Below, one piece after another: positions 33,802 through 42,827 of a stretch of 64,000 nt of DNA. A program made the translations under genes and the position numbers. How positions within the stretch are numbered: position 1 is the stretch's first letter; every line of letters begins with the position of its first letter. The notes under the pieces were generated by a model. It was not told the DNA's origin. It saw only the letters and a list, made by a program, of their open reading frames with translations, and did not search any database. The stretch is from Dethiosulfovibrio salsuginis (GTDB taxonomy: Bacteria > Synergistota > Synergistia > Synergistales > Dethiosulfovibrionaceae), in NCBI RefSeq assembly GCF_900177735.1, contig NZ_FXBB01000008.1, forward strand, positions 1 to 64,000, written 5' to 3'.

Positions 33802-35214
33802 ATGTCAGAAAAAGGTTCTTCAACGGAGTTCAAACTCCAGGATGGAAATATTCCTCCTTTTCACCTGGAAGGGCTGAGCTTAAAGAATTATAGATGCTTT
33901 CCCGAGGTTGATCTTTCTTTTCATCCTCGGCTCACGGTTTTTGTCGCTCCCAACGGAGGAGGTAAAACCGCTATTTTGGACGGAGTCGCCGCCTCTTTAA
34001 GGCTATTTGTGGATACTATGGAACGAAGGACAGCCTCCAAAGGTTTTGATCCCCAGGACATCCGTAGGGTAACCTCTCCCACTGGAACCATGGAGCTCTG
34101 CCTCCCCGTATGGATGGAGGGTAAGGCCTCCTTTTGGGGGCAGGATATATCCTGGGAACGTGACCTTAAAGGAGCTAAAGAGGGATCGACTCAGGCCAGG
34201 ACTACTACCGCTGGTGCAAAACAGCTTAAGGACTTTGCTTTAAGCCTGATCGCTGAAAACGACCGCTGGATCTCTGGTGATGGATTGGCCCCCACCTTTC
34301 CGGTGATAGCCTATTACGGCACAGGAAGACTATGGGGAGCTAGCCGTATGACGGACGGGAAAAAAACCTCAGGTATAACCCCTAACGCCAGGTTCAGAGG
34401 ATACGGCGATTGTCTCTCGCCGTCCTCCCATTACAAGGGGTTTGTGGACTGGCTTTCCAGGTTTTCACTGGAATCATTGAGTGAATCGATGAGTTCCAAA
34501 AAATCCCCCCATTTCCCTAAGGAAGCTTTAGCCGCCGTCGCTCAGGTGGTTGATAGGGTTTTGGCTCCTACAGGGTGGGGAGGCCTGGAGTGGGATTTTG
34601 TAGAGAAGACCCCTAGAGTTTCAAACGATAAATTGGGCACTCTGCCAGTGGACTCCCTTTCCGACGGCATAAGGACCATGATAGGCTTAGTCGCGGATAT
34701 AGCCTACCGCTGTACCGTTTTGAACCCCCACCTGGGAAGATCGTCGGTGGAGGGGACCCCTGGAATAGTCCTGATCGACGAGGTCGATATGCACCTGCAT
34801 CCTGGATGGCAACAGATGGTTATACCCTCCTTACAGGAGGCCTTTCCCATGGTTCAGTTCATAGTGACGACTCATAGCCCCCAGGTACTCTCCACCGTGG
34901 ACAAAGAATCCATAAGGGTCATAGAGATAGGCCATGGTGGCGTTGCTTTGAAGACTCCCTCCTATCAGACGAAGGGCGTGGAGAGTACTGACGTCCTCTG
35001 TCGAATCATGGATATCGATCCCGCACCGTCGATACCGGAAGCTGAGCTCCTGAGCGAGTACAGAGCGATCATAGAGGAAGGAGATTGGGAAGACGATCGG
35101 GCTAAACGGTTACGCCAGAGCCTTGTAGCTCATTTTGGGGAAAAACATCCTGTGATGGTGGACTGCGATAGGCTTATAAGGTTCCAGCTGGTGAAGAGAC
35201 GGTCAGGTATTTAG
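33802..35214 (+). CDS. ptuA: PtuA-like AAA ATPase of a Septu antiphage system
   Basis: 470 residues, SMC/OLD-like ABC-type ATPase. Walker A at 49-56 (APNGGGKT) behind the usual SLKNYRCFPEVDLSF start; signature helix DSLSDGIRTMIGL (about 285-297); Walker B GIVLIDEVDMHLHP (Asp326-Glu327); switch His358 in TTHSPQVL. The next gene, 2 bp away, encodes an HNH nuclease of the PtuB type, and this ATPase-plus-HNH order defines Septu (type I). In Septu the ATPase cages the nuclease and releases it on phage infection, when nucleotide levels fall. Codon use and A/T content differ from the flanking housekeeping genes, consistent with transfer. No reverse transcriptase or retron RNA is visible beside it. 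Confidence 0.85.
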   Translation: MSEKGSSTEFKLQDGNIPPFHLEGLSLKNYRCFPEVDLSFHPRLTVFVAPNGGGKTAILDGVAASLRLFVDTMERRTASKGFDPQDIRRVTSPTGTMELCLPVWMEGKASFWGQDISWERDLKGAKEGSTQARTTTAGAKQLKDFALSLIAENDRWISGDGLAPTFPVIAYYGTGRLWGASRMTDGKKTSGITPNARFRGYGDCLSPSSHYKGFVDWLSRFSLESLSESMSSKKSPHFPKEALAAVAQVVDRVLAPTGWGGLEWDFVEKTPRVSNDKLGTLPVDSLSDGIRTMIGLVADIAYRCTVLNPHLGRSSVEGTPGIVLIDEVDMHLHPGWQQMVIPSLQEAFPMVQFIVTTHSPQVLSTVDKESIRVIEIGHGGVALKTPSYQTKGVESTDVLCRIMDIDPAPSIPEAELLSEYRAIIEEGDWEDDRAKRLRQSLVAHFGEKHPVMVDCDRLIRFQLVKRRSGI

Positions 35215-35216
35215 CT

Positions 35217-35852
35217 ATGCATTACCTTAAAAGAATTTCTGTATTCGCTCCTGCCTGTCTGAAGGCGAAACAGGCTCCTAATGATAATTGGAGTTGCGTT
35301 ACTCCTGAAGAAAAATCATCTTTACGAGAAGCACTGATGGAACTTCAAGGTAAACTGTGCGCCTACTGTGAGGGGATAATCAGCGACGAAAAAGCTTGTC
35401 ATATAGAACATTTTTTCCCCAAGGGCAAGCATCCTCGTCTCACCTTTGATTGGGATAACCTCTTTTTGTCCTGCGATAATAAAGGGCAGTGTGGACGTTA
35501 TAAGGACACCGAATGCTCTAACTATGATCCCCGCAAGCTGATCAAGCCAGATCGGCACGATCCCGATGACTTTCTCTTTTTTCACTCCAACGGCAAGGTC
35601 ATGATCAGGTCAGCCATCGATGAAGAAATGGCTTTAAGAGCTAGCGAGACCATAAGGGTCCTTAACCTAAACGAGCCTGGATTAGTCGGTCGAAGAAAAA
35701 GTGCGGTTGGAGTATATATCAAAATAACCGACGAGCTTGATGGATGGAGCGATGAGGATATCCGGGAATATATCGGTGAAGAGCTGAAAGCCATCGGAAA
35801 TGCCGAATATATCACGACGATACGACATTTTCTGACGAGATGTTTGAGGTAG
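35217..35852 (+). CDS. ptuB: PtuB-like HNH endonuclease of a Septu antiphage system
   Basis: 211 residues. Zinc-HNH core: C48-x2-C51 (LCAYCEG), then CHIEHFFPKG with His62-Ile-Glu64-His65, FDWDNLFLSC with Cys86 and CG at 92. These are the marks of the small HNH proteins found as PtuB in Septu and in retron-associated PtuAB effectors. It should cut DNA (or RNA) when activated by PtuA. Coupled to ptuA, clearly one transcription unit. The 100 bp after its stop have a weak promoter-like run before the next gene, so the following secreted proteins need not be part of the system. Confidence 0.85.
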   Translation: MHYLKRISVFAPACLKAKQAPNDNWSCVTPEEKSSLREALMELQGKLCAYCEGIISDEKACHIEHFFPKGKHPRLTFDWDNLFLSCDNKGQCGRYKDTECSNYDPRKLIKPDRHDPDDFLFFHSNGKVMIRSAIDEEMALRASETIRVLNLNEPGLVGRRKSAVGVYIKITDELDGWSDEDIREYIGEELKAIGNAEYITTIRHFLTRCLR

Positions 35853-35954
35853 GTTCGGGAAAAAATCTAATTTGCTGTTGCCTCTTATGTCTTATCTTGT
35901 CGCAGGTAAATGCTATCATGAAAAACAATTCTATTCCGTTGAGAGGGTGACGTT

Positions 35955-36830
35955 TTGAGAGCGAAAAAAACCATCCTAAGCCTGATAGCTCTGGTTTTTG
36001 TCTTCCTGTTGTTACCGGTGGTTTCCTCCGAGGGGTTTTCCTTCAAGGCAGGAACGAGAGTGGGAGGGCTCTCACACGTCACCCTATGGTACGCCTGCCT
36101 CGGCGTGGAAAAGGATACTAAAGGGGTTTTTACGGATAAAATCCTTAAAGAGATTAGCGACTCTATCGACGATATTCGAGCCTTTAACGAAAAGATAAAG
36201 AGAGACTTTGGGTTAAAAAGCGGCCTGTCTCATCGCTATTATTTCCACTGGGGATATAACGAAAACCCTAAGCATACGGCGGATCATAAGAGATATCTCC
36301 GAGGAAAGGTGGATATAGACGGTCGATCTCTGGATAGGCGAACTATGGACCGTCTTTTTAGTGCCCTTAACTATGAATGGAGAAAGAGGAAATCCCAAAT
36401 TGATAGGGTTATATCCCGAAACATGTCATTTCTGAGCCCCCGAGAGAGAGAGGGGTTGGCTGCTATTTTGTACTCTATCCATATTCTGGGAGACTACTCT
36501 ACCGACAGCAGGGAACAGATGACCCCTTTAGCGTCCCTGGATCCTATCGTGAGGGAGCTTACAGGAGGTCTTAACAAGCTTTTTGGCTCAGGAAACTCAG
36601 CCAGCGCCAGCTTAGCTGGAGGGGTTTGGTTCAGAAGTCACTGTGATTTTATTAAGGAGGGGCAGCAGGCACAGGACATTCTCAACATTCTCATGGCACA
36701 CCTACCATCGCTTTTCGCTCCTGCGATGGATCAGAGAATGGATGGACTTATTCTGGATCCCTATATGGCCTGGAGGATCGAAAACTGGAGTCTTGTAGGA
36801 TCTCCCTCCGGCGGGAGAACAAAGCACTAG
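35955..36830 (+). CDS. Secreted protein of unknown function with a His/Asp helical motif
   Basis: 291 residues with a signal peptide (about 1-26, cut near SSEGFSF). The mature part is helical. Two conserved-looking polar motifs stand out: SHRYYFHWGYNENPKHT and, about 80 residues on, LYSIHILGDYSTDS. The H-x-x-G-D layout recalls metal-site helices of S1/P1 nuclease and zinc phospholipase C folds, but the other ligands cannot be placed, so no enzyme is claimed. TTG 35955 follows GAGAGGGTGA. It is followed after 10 bp by the Sel1-repeat gene and both are A/T-richer than the surroundings: an acquired two-gene unit behind the Septu genes. Confidence 0.6.
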   Translation: MRAKKTILSLIALVFVFLLLPVVSSEGFSFKAGTRVGGLSHVTLWYACLGVEKDTKGVFTDKILKEISDSIDDIRAFNEKIKRDFGLKSGLSHRYYFHWGYNENPKHTADHKRYLRGKVDIDGRSLDRRTMDRLFSALNYEWRKRKSQIDRVISRNMSFLSPREREGLAAILYSIHILGDYSTDSREQMTPLASLDPIVRELTGGLNKLFGSGNSASASLAGGVWFRSHCDFIKEGQQAQDILNILMAHLPSLFAPAMDQRMDGLILDPYMAWRIENWSLVGSPSGGRTKH

Positions 36831-36840
36831 GGGAGGAACG

Positions 36841-39135
36841 ATGATGAAGTCTAAACTTTTTGTTTTTGTGATTTCTGTGCTTTTATTTAGCTCCTCGGTG
36901 GTCGCTGCGCAGGAGAAGTACGATCCTCAACACACAATGCTGGCCCTTAATATGGCAATAATGTCTGTGAACAGAATAATCTCCGCAGAGGATAGGGTTG
37001 TCTTGGATCATGAATATAGAAATATACTGAACAACCTTAAAATTGGGGAAATAGCGGCGGACGACGAAATTATAGATGTGTACGAGGGGATAATGGACCT
37101 TGTTACCTATGAAAAACTACGCTCCGATGAGTCCGAAAGGCTTAAGGAGTTATACGATCGCAAAGCTAAAAATGGCATTTATCAGTCTTTATCGAATCTT
37201 AGAGCTTACGGTGGGGATATTTTCAGTATTATAGGGAGTTTTGCTGTCTCGGCGACGAGCTCCTACTTTAACTATAAGGCTCTGAAGGACGACTACCATG
37301 CAGAGCTGGACGAATCACTGTGGCAACTCCATAAAAACAGGGTAATCGAGCTGAACAACCTGAACAAAGGACTCCTACGCTCGTCGTGGCGGCTTCTTCG
37401 TCAGTATGGCCTTCCCGATGAGCATCGAATTACCGAGGAGCTTATCGACCTCTATCTTAAGGCGGAAAACGAAGGCGATAGACATAGAGCCCTCGCGATG
37501 TTCAGACGTCTTGAAGTCTACTTTCAGGCTTATCCTCCCTTCTGGTTCGACTACGGCAAGGCCGCTCAGAATGTAGAGGAGTACGACCTTGCCCTTAAGT
37601 GCTACGATAAGTTTTCCGAGATAAACCGTCCGGTTCTTAGAAAAGATCCTTTCGTCGTGGAAGTGGCAAAAAATCGCTTAGCACTTTTAAACGTTATGAA
37701 AATGGATAAACTGGAGGGGAGTTTTTTAAAGGGAGCTGAGAGAGAGCGCTACACAAAAGAGATAAGGGCCTGTCTCAAGGATATTAGGGACAACTCTCTC
37801 CCTGGTGAGTGGACTAATAACCTAGTCGTAGGGGTTCAGCTCTCAGGTCTGGGGGACATGCAGGAGGCCATCGAGACTGTAAGGGAAAACCTGGACTGGG
37901 GGGCGGAGGTAGAGTACAGCTCCGCTGTCCTCAGGGTTCTGGAGATGGGGTTAGGAGCGAGCAAGATCCCCGACGAGCTTCGTAGGTCTATAGTAAGTAT
38001 TGGGGAAGCGGAGGAACCCTCGCTCGTTGGAGGTGGAGAGCTCTTAAAAGCTCTGTCCCTTTTCCTCGACGAACAAGACTCTCTCGCCCTTGATGCCTTG
38101 GGTTTACTTGCAAAACAAGGCAATCCTATAGCGCTAGATGTTATGGCCGATATGTTTGAGTATGGTTTAGGGGTTCAGGAGGACCTCCAGAAGGCGACAG
38201 CTCTGAGAGGTGCTATAGATTCAAGTTCACTGGAAGATTCGGAGTGGCAGAGAGCTACGGTCTTCATGGAGGAAAAGGCAGAAGGCGGAAATCTGAGGGC
38301 CCAGTTCTATCTGGGAGTCAAGTGGTCCATTAGTTTGGCAGCGCAAGGGAATATGGCTGCCCAAGACAGACTTGGGGTTTTGTATTTAAAAAGGGGTGGA
38401 GTCCAAAAAAACGAGGAAATAGCTGTGCAATGGACTCATAGGTCCGCAGAAAATGGTTACCCTTGGGGGCAGTATAGTCTGGGGATGTGTTACAACAAGG
38501 GGTATGGGGTTGAGAGGGATAATTTTAAGGCGGTTGGTTGGTTTGAAAAGGCGGCTAATAATAAAAATTCACGATCACAAAATATGTTGGGTACCTGTTA
38601 TTCTAAAGGAACAGGAATAGGTGAAGACATAAGAGAGGCGGTAATGTGGTTTCGTAAGTCTGCGGAGGGTGGCTATGTCTCTGCTGAAATTAATCTCGCT
38701 CTCTGCTACTACAAAGGCGATGGGGTAGAAAAGGACTATGTCCAGGCCGTGAGGTGGTTTCATCGAGCAGCGGAAAAAGGAAGCCTGAGAGCTAAAAATA
38801 TGCTTGGTATCTGTTATCAGAATGGTGATGGTGTAGAAGAAGACGATTCTCTGGCAGTCAAATGGTATGGAGAGGCCGCAGAGAAAGGCTATGGTTGGGG
38901 ACAGTACCACCTAGCCAACTGTTATTTAGATGGAGAAGGGGTAAATAAAGACGTGGTGGAGGCCTATATGTGGTTCTACATGGCCAGTAAAAACGGCGAC
39001 GAGAGCTGTGTAAAAAAGAGTCTAAAGGCTATGGAGAAGATGTTGGGAAAGGGGCTCTTTAACTTTAGGGTTATTTCTGACTCACAGGTCCAGGATGCCA
39101 TGAGAATGGCAAACGATCGTATGGCTCAAAGATGA
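36841..39135 (+). CDS. Secreted Sel1-repeat (TPR-like) protein
   Basis: 764 residues with a signal peptide (about 1-23, cut near VVAAQEKY). The first half is helical without clear relatives; TPR-like helices appear near AQNVEEYDLALKCYDKF. From about residue 415 to 745 there are Sel1-like repeats of about 36 residues with the pattern A-x-x-G-x-x-x-A-Q-x-x-L-G-x-x-Y-x-x-G-x-G-V-x-x-D (examples: GQYSLGMCYNKGYGVERD, AKNMLGICYQNGDGVEED). Such solenoids bind proteins. Its partner may be the secreted protein encoded just upstream. ATG 36841 or 36844. Ends in a strong terminator. Confidence 0.8.
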   Translation: MMKSKLFVFVISVLLFSSSVVAAQEKYDPQHTMLALNMAIMSVNRIISAEDRVVLDHEYRNILNNLKIGEIAADDEIIDVYEGIMDLVTYEKLRSDESERLKELYDRKAKNGIYQSLSNLRAYGGDIFSIIGSFAVSATSSYFNYKALKDDYHAELDESLWQLHKNRVIELNNLNKGLLRSSWRLLRQYGLPDEHRITEELIDLYLKAENEGDRHRALAMFRRLEVYFQAYPPFWFDYGKAAQNVEEYDLALKCYDKFSEINRPVLRKDPFVVEVAKNRLALLNVMKMDKLEGSFLKGAERERYTKEIRACLKDIRDNSLPGEWTNNLVVGVQLSGLGDMQEAIETVRENLDWGAEVEYSSAVLRVLEMGLGASKIPDELRRSIVSIGEAEEPSLVGGGELLKALSLFLDEQDSLALDALGLLAKQGNPIALDVMADMFEYGLGVQEDLQKATALRGAIDSSSLEDSEWQRATVFMEEKAEGGNLRAQFYLGVKWSISLAAQGNMAAQDRLGVLYLKRGGVQKNEEIAVQWTHRSAENGYPWGQYSLGMCYNKGYGVERDNFKAVGWFEKAANNKNSRSQNMLGTCYSKGTGIGEDIREAVMWFRKSAEGGYVSAEINLALCYYKGDGVEKDYVQAVRWFHRAAEKGSLRAKNMLGICYQNGDGVEEDDSLAVKWYGEAAEKGYGWGQYHLANCYLDGEGVNKDVVEAYMWFYMASKNGDESCVKKSLKAMEKMLGKGLFNFRVISDSQVQDAMRMANDRMAQR

Positions 39136-39136
39136 C

Positions 39137-39181
39137 TAAAAGCGAAAGGTCGCTACCGAGTGGTGGCGACCTTTCGCTTTT
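39137..39181. terminator. Terminator between the Sel1 and YfcC genes
   Basis: Stem AAAAGCGAAAGGTCGC with GCGACCTTTCGCTTTT, A-rich and T-rich at its two ends, so it can stop transcription of both convergent genes. Confidence 0.9.
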
Positions 39182-39183
39182 AT

Positions 39184-40704
39184 CTAGTTAAACCCGGTCA
39201 GTACCGCGCCGATTACAACCAAAGATCCTAGGGCGAACAGAAGGGCCTGGAACTTTATCTGGAACTTGGCCCAGGTTCCCCAGTCGATCCTGGCGGCCCC
39301 CAAGCAGGCTATGAGACAGCCCGAGGTGGGGACTATCAGGTTGGTGAATCCATCTCCAAGCTGGAAGGCCAGAACCGCAACCTGTCTGGTAACCCCCGCA
39401 AGGTCCGCCAGAGGGGCCATCAGGGGCATAGTGAGGGCCGCCTGGCCGGAGCCGGAGACCACGAAGAAGTTGAAGACCGACTGGAAGAGGAACATGAGCC
39501 AGCCCGATACCGCAGTGTTGAATGAGCTTATGGCGCTTCCCGCTGAGTTCAGTATGGTGTTAAGCACCGTGGGGTCCGTGGGAGAGTCTCCTCCGAGGAC
39601 GAGTACGATGCCCTTCGCCATACCAACCACCATGGCGGCTCCCAGGAGGTCCTTGGCTCCCTCCCTGAAGCTGATCGCTATGTCGTTTACCCCCATGTCG
39701 TTCAGGTTGAACAGGACTCCGATGACCCCCGCAACAAGGCCGACGATGAAGAACTGGGTGGCTATCTCAGGGATATAGTATCCGTTGGTCATGACTCCCC
39801 AGATAACCCAGGCGATGCCGGCGAAAAGGGCCAGCACTACCAGCATGTGTCCCAGGCCGAAGTGGCTCTCTATCTCCTTGCCCTTTTCCACGTTGTCTCT
39901 GAAGAAAGAGTCGGTCTCGTAGCAGAGCGACGACGTGGGATCGGCCTTTACCTTCTCGGCGTATCTCATGGTGTAGAGGATCCCCACCAAGGTGAAGCCC
40001 GCCCACATAGCCATGCGGAACCCTGCGCCGGAGAGGACCGGGATTCCCGATATTCCCTGGGCTATGGCGACGCTGAAGGGGTTCATCCAGGAGGTCCCAA
40101 AGCCTATCTGGGTGGCCACGTAGGTTATCATTATGGCCGTGATCGAGTCGTAGCCCAGGGCCACGCACACAGGGGCCAGGATCAGGACGAAGGGAATTGC
40201 CTCCTCGCCCATGCCGAAGACGGCCCCTCCCAGAGAGAACAGGACGAACATCACCGGTATAATAGCCCTCTCCATGCCCTTGAACTTGGTGAGGACGTGG
40301 AGAATGCCTGCCTCAACCGCTCCGGTCTTTATGATTATCCCGAAGGCTCCACCTATGACCAGGATGAAGGCCATAACCCCCACCGCTGACCCCCATTTGC
40401 TTCCGGATACGAAGCCCTCGAAGACGTAGTTTAAGAGGCCCACCTCGCCGTAGGGCTCGAAGACCGCGATGCCCTGCTTGACCGGGTTGCCCTGGTCGTC
40501 CACCTTTAGCTCAAAGCTATCCGCTATTAGGACGTTTCTGGTCTTGGTAGCCCCGTCCATCTCGTAGGTTACCTCGTGGGTCTTGTAGGTCCCTACCGGA
40601 ACGGTGTAGGTTAGAAGTGCCGCCAGGAGGACGACGAAAAAGATGATGACGTATGTATCGGGTATTCTCATTGGCTTGCATGAAGGCTCTTTCTTGTTCG
40701 ACAT
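39184..40704 (-). CDS. YfcC-family membrane transporter
   Basis: 506 residues with about 12 helices of the C4-dicarboxylate/YfcC carrier type: GVMAFILVIGGAFGIIIKTGAVE, GMGEEAIPFVLILAPV and, late, SGSGQAALTMPLMAPLAD and PTSGCLIACLGAARIDW. Relatives are linked to uptake of dipeptides, amino acids or acids. It is divergent from a GntR regulator that precedes isoaspartyl dipeptidase, so it may import beta-aspartyl or other dipeptides that this peptidase cleaves; the substrate is inferred from context only. Confidence 0.85.
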   Translation of the reverse strand: MSNKKEPSCKPMRIPDTYVIIFFVVLLAALLTYTVPVGTYKTHEVTYEMDGATKTRNVLIADSFELKVDDQGNPVKQGIAVFEPYGEVGLLNYVFEGFVSGSKWGSAVGVMAFILVIGGAFGIIIKTGAVEAGILHVLTKFKGMERAIIPVMFVLFSLGGAVFGMGEEAIPFVLILAPVCVALGYDSITAIMITYVATQIGFGTSWMNPFSVAIAQGISGIPVLSGAGFRMAMWAGFTLVGILYTMRYAEKVKADPTSSLCYETDSFFRDNVEKGKEIESHFGLGHMLVVLALFAGIAWVIWGVMTNGYYIPEIATQFFIVGLVAGVIGVLFNLNDMGVNDIAISFREGAKDLLGAAMVVGMAKGIVLVLGGDSPTDPTVLNTILNSAGSAISSFNTAVSGWLMFLFQSVFNFFVVSGSGQAALTMPLMAPLADLAGVTRQVAVLAFQLGDGFTNLIVPTSGCLIACLGAARIDWGTWAKFQIKFQALLFALGSLVVIGAVLTGFN

Positions 40705-40819
40705 ATTCGGTTCAACTCCTATCCTTTGATAAATTTCCCCCCCGTATGGGGTATTGCTGCCTTGTTGAAACTAAAACTCGATTCTGATCGGCTGTCCCTC
40801 CCTCAAAAACGATGCGATA

Positions 40820-40847
40820 TTGACATTGTGTCTCCATAATGTAGTAT
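40820..40847 (+). promoter_or_regulatory. Promoter of the GntR regulator gene
   Basis: TTGACA at 40820-40825, 16-bp spacer, TAGTAT at 40842-40847 in the divergent gap. Confidence 0.65.
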
Positions 40848-40853
40848 ATGGGT

Positions 40854-40882
40854 ACAACATAGCATAGTTGCCGTTATGTTGT
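40854..40882. promoter_or_regulatory. Inverted repeat, likely GntR operator
   Basis: ACAACATA (40854-40861) and TATGTTGT (40875-40882) are exact complements and begin at the expected transcription start, a good place for autorepression. Confidence 0.5.
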
Positions 40883-40913
40883 CCACCCCGAAAAGCGGAA
40901 AGGAGTGAGGTAA

Positions 40914-41648
40914 ATGTGGCCATCGGCCAGCGGCGGCGATTTTCCCCCGTCCTCTCAGGCGGTTTTGGACTATATACTGGATCTAATCGAGGACCTGAGA
41001 CTTATGCCCGGGGAGCCTCTCTACGAGACGGCCCTGGCCTCGGAGCTCGGTATGGGACGGACGGGGGTCAGAAACGCCCTCACCTTCTTGGAGGGGACGG
41101 GATTTTTGGAGAGCGAGCCACGGAAGAGAGGATATCGAATGCCAGCCCTTTCCGCCCAGGATATGGAGGACGTTTTCTCCATGAGGGCTCTTTTGGAGGG
41201 AGAGGCGGCCTCCGCTGCGGCCAGAAAGGCCACCTTGGACGACGTGGCCTATCTTAGACACCTCAACGAGATGGAGGAGTCTTTCGCCCTCTCCGACCTT
41301 CCCAGGGAATACCGTTCCATAAACCTGGAGTTTCACTGTTCCATAGTGAGGATAGGGGGTAACGGCTATCTGGAGAGGGCCTTTCATCCGGTGTTCTGGC
41401 GTTCTCGGCTATACATAATGTACGTCGGCCGCTTTCAGCCCCTGGTGGCCCCTGCGGATCAGGGAGTCACCAACACGCCACTGGAACACCGGAGGATAAT
41501 AGACGCCATAGAGAGCAGGGATCAGGAGGGGGCGAAAGAGGCGGCGTTGGCTCATCTGAGGGATACGAGAGCATTCAGGCTGTCCCTCGACGGCGACAGG
41601 GCCGCTAAGGTGCTGTCAGGCAGGATAAAAGCGGAGGGGATCGAGTAA
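40914..41648 (+). CDS. GntR-family (FadR/FCD type) transcriptional regulator
   Basis: 244 residues: N-terminal winged helix (PGEPLYETALASELGMGRTGVRNALTFL is the helix-turn-helix region, residues about 32-60) and an all-helical C-terminal FCD ligand domain with the acidic/His pattern (MRALLEGEAASAAA, NLEFHCSIVR, HRRIIDAIESRD). FCD regulators sense small organic acids or amino acids, often through a bound metal. It directly precedes the peptidase gene (ATG right after its TAA) and is divergent from the YfcC gene; it probably controls both. Confidence 0.9.
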   Translation: MWPSASGGDFPPSSQAVLDYILDLIEDLRLMPGEPLYETALASELGMGRTGVRNALTFLEGTGFLESEPRKRGYRMPALSAQDMEDVFSMRALLEGEAASAAARKATLDDVAYLRHLNEMEESFALSDLPREYRSINLEFHCSIVRIGGNGYLERAFHPVFWRSRLYIMYVGRFQPLVAPADQGVTNTPLEHRRIIDAIESRDQEGAKEAALAHLRDTRAFRLSLDGDRAAKVLSGRIKAEGIE

Positions 41649-42821
41649 ATGTTTAAGCTGATAAAAAAGGTTGAGATGTACTGCCCGGATAAGCTGGGCA
41701 AGGGGGATATTCTCCTGGCGGGGGATAAAATAGCCTGGGTCGGGGAGTCCTTCCCGGGGAAGGACCTCCCGGACCTGGAGGTCATAGACGGAACCGGGAA
41801 AATAGCGGTGCCAGGCTTCGTCGACGGACACGTCCACATAGCCGGTGGAGGCGGTGAGGGGGGCTTTTCCACCAGGACCCCGGCGGTGGTCCTCTCGGAC
41901 CTCATAGAGGCCGGTGTCACCTCGGTTATAGGGGTGCTCGGGACCGACTCCACCTGCCGTTACCCCGGCGAGCTCCTGGCGAAGGCCAGATCCCTCAGGG
42001 AGGAGGGCCTGTCGGCATGGGCCCTGACCGGATCCTACGCCATCCCGGTCAAGACCCTCACAGGATCGGTTCAGGACGACCTCGTCCTGATAGACCTGTT
42101 CGTGGGGGTGGGAGAGGTGGCGATCTCAGACCACCGGTCCTCCCAGCCCACACTGGATGAATTGAACAAGCTGGCGGCCTCCGCTCACGTAGGTGGGATG
42201 ATAGGGGGCAAGTCGGGGGTCATCAACGTCCATCTAGGGGACGGCCCCTCCATGCTCTCCCCCATAAAGGCGATTGTGGAGACCACCGAGCTGGGCCTGG
42301 GCCAGTTCCTCCCCACCCACGTCAACAGAAACCCCGAGCTCTTCCAGGACTGCATAGACTACGCCCTGTCCGGCGGCATGGTGGACCTGACCACCAGCAC
42401 CACGCCCCAGTTTCTCGAGGAAGGCGAGGTCAAGTGCAGCCAAGGTCTGAGGAGGCTCCTCGACTCGGGAGTTTCGGTGGAGCGGATAACCTTCAGCTCC
42501 GACGGTCAGGGCAGCCTTCCGTCTTTCGACTCGACCGGCGCCTTCACCGGCCTGTCCATCGGAACCTCTCGGTCGCTCTTCCCGGAGGTTCGGGATTCGG
42601 TCCTCGTGGAGGGTATCCCACTGGAGACCGCTATACAGGTCATAACCACCACCCCCGCCTCGGTTTACAGGCTCCCGAGAAAGGGGCGGATAGCCAAGGG
42701 ATACGACGGCGACCTGGTCCTGCTGGAGAAAGGCGACCTGTCCATCTCCTCGGTGTTCGCCATGGGGAAAACAGTGGTCCAAGGGGGCAGAGCGGTGGTC
42801 AAAGGCAGGTTCGAGCCGTAA
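41649..42821 (+). CDS. iadA: Isoaspartyl dipeptidase (beta-aspartyl peptidase)
   Basis: Splits beta-aspartyl dipeptides formed when damaged proteins are degraded. 390 residues, amidohydrolase fold with two zinc ions: first metal motif GHVHIAGGGGEGGFSTRTP, then TGSYAIP, the SSDGQGSLP segment and terminal AKGYDGDLVLLE. Follows the GntR gene without a gap. Start ATG 41649. In a peptide-fermenting cell it may also serve catabolism of imported dipeptides. Confidence 0.92.
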   Translation: MFKLIKKVEMYCPDKLGKGDILLAGDKIAWVGESFPGKDLPDLEVIDGTGKIAVPGFVDGHVHIAGGGGEGGFSTRTPAVVLSDLIEAGVTSVIGVLGTDSTCRYPGELLAKARSLREEGLSAWALTGSYAIPVKTLTGSVQDDLVLIDLFVGVGEVAISDHRSSQPTLDELNKLAASAHVGGMIGGKSGVINVHLGDGPSMLSPIKAIVETTELGLGQFLPTHVNRNPELFQDCIDYALSGGMVDLTTSTTPQFLEEGEVKCSQGLRRLLDSGVSVERITFSSDGQGSLPSFDSTGAFTGLSIGTSRSLFPEVRDSVLVEGIPLETAIQVITTTPASVYRLPRKGRIAKGYDGDLVLLEKGDLSISSVFAMGKTVVQGGRAVVKGRFEP

Positions 42822-42827
42822 TTTCCC

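Noticed and set aside
33636-35852. A retron at the ptuAB locus
   Set aside because: No reverse transcriptase gene and no msr/msd-like inverted repeats in the flanks.
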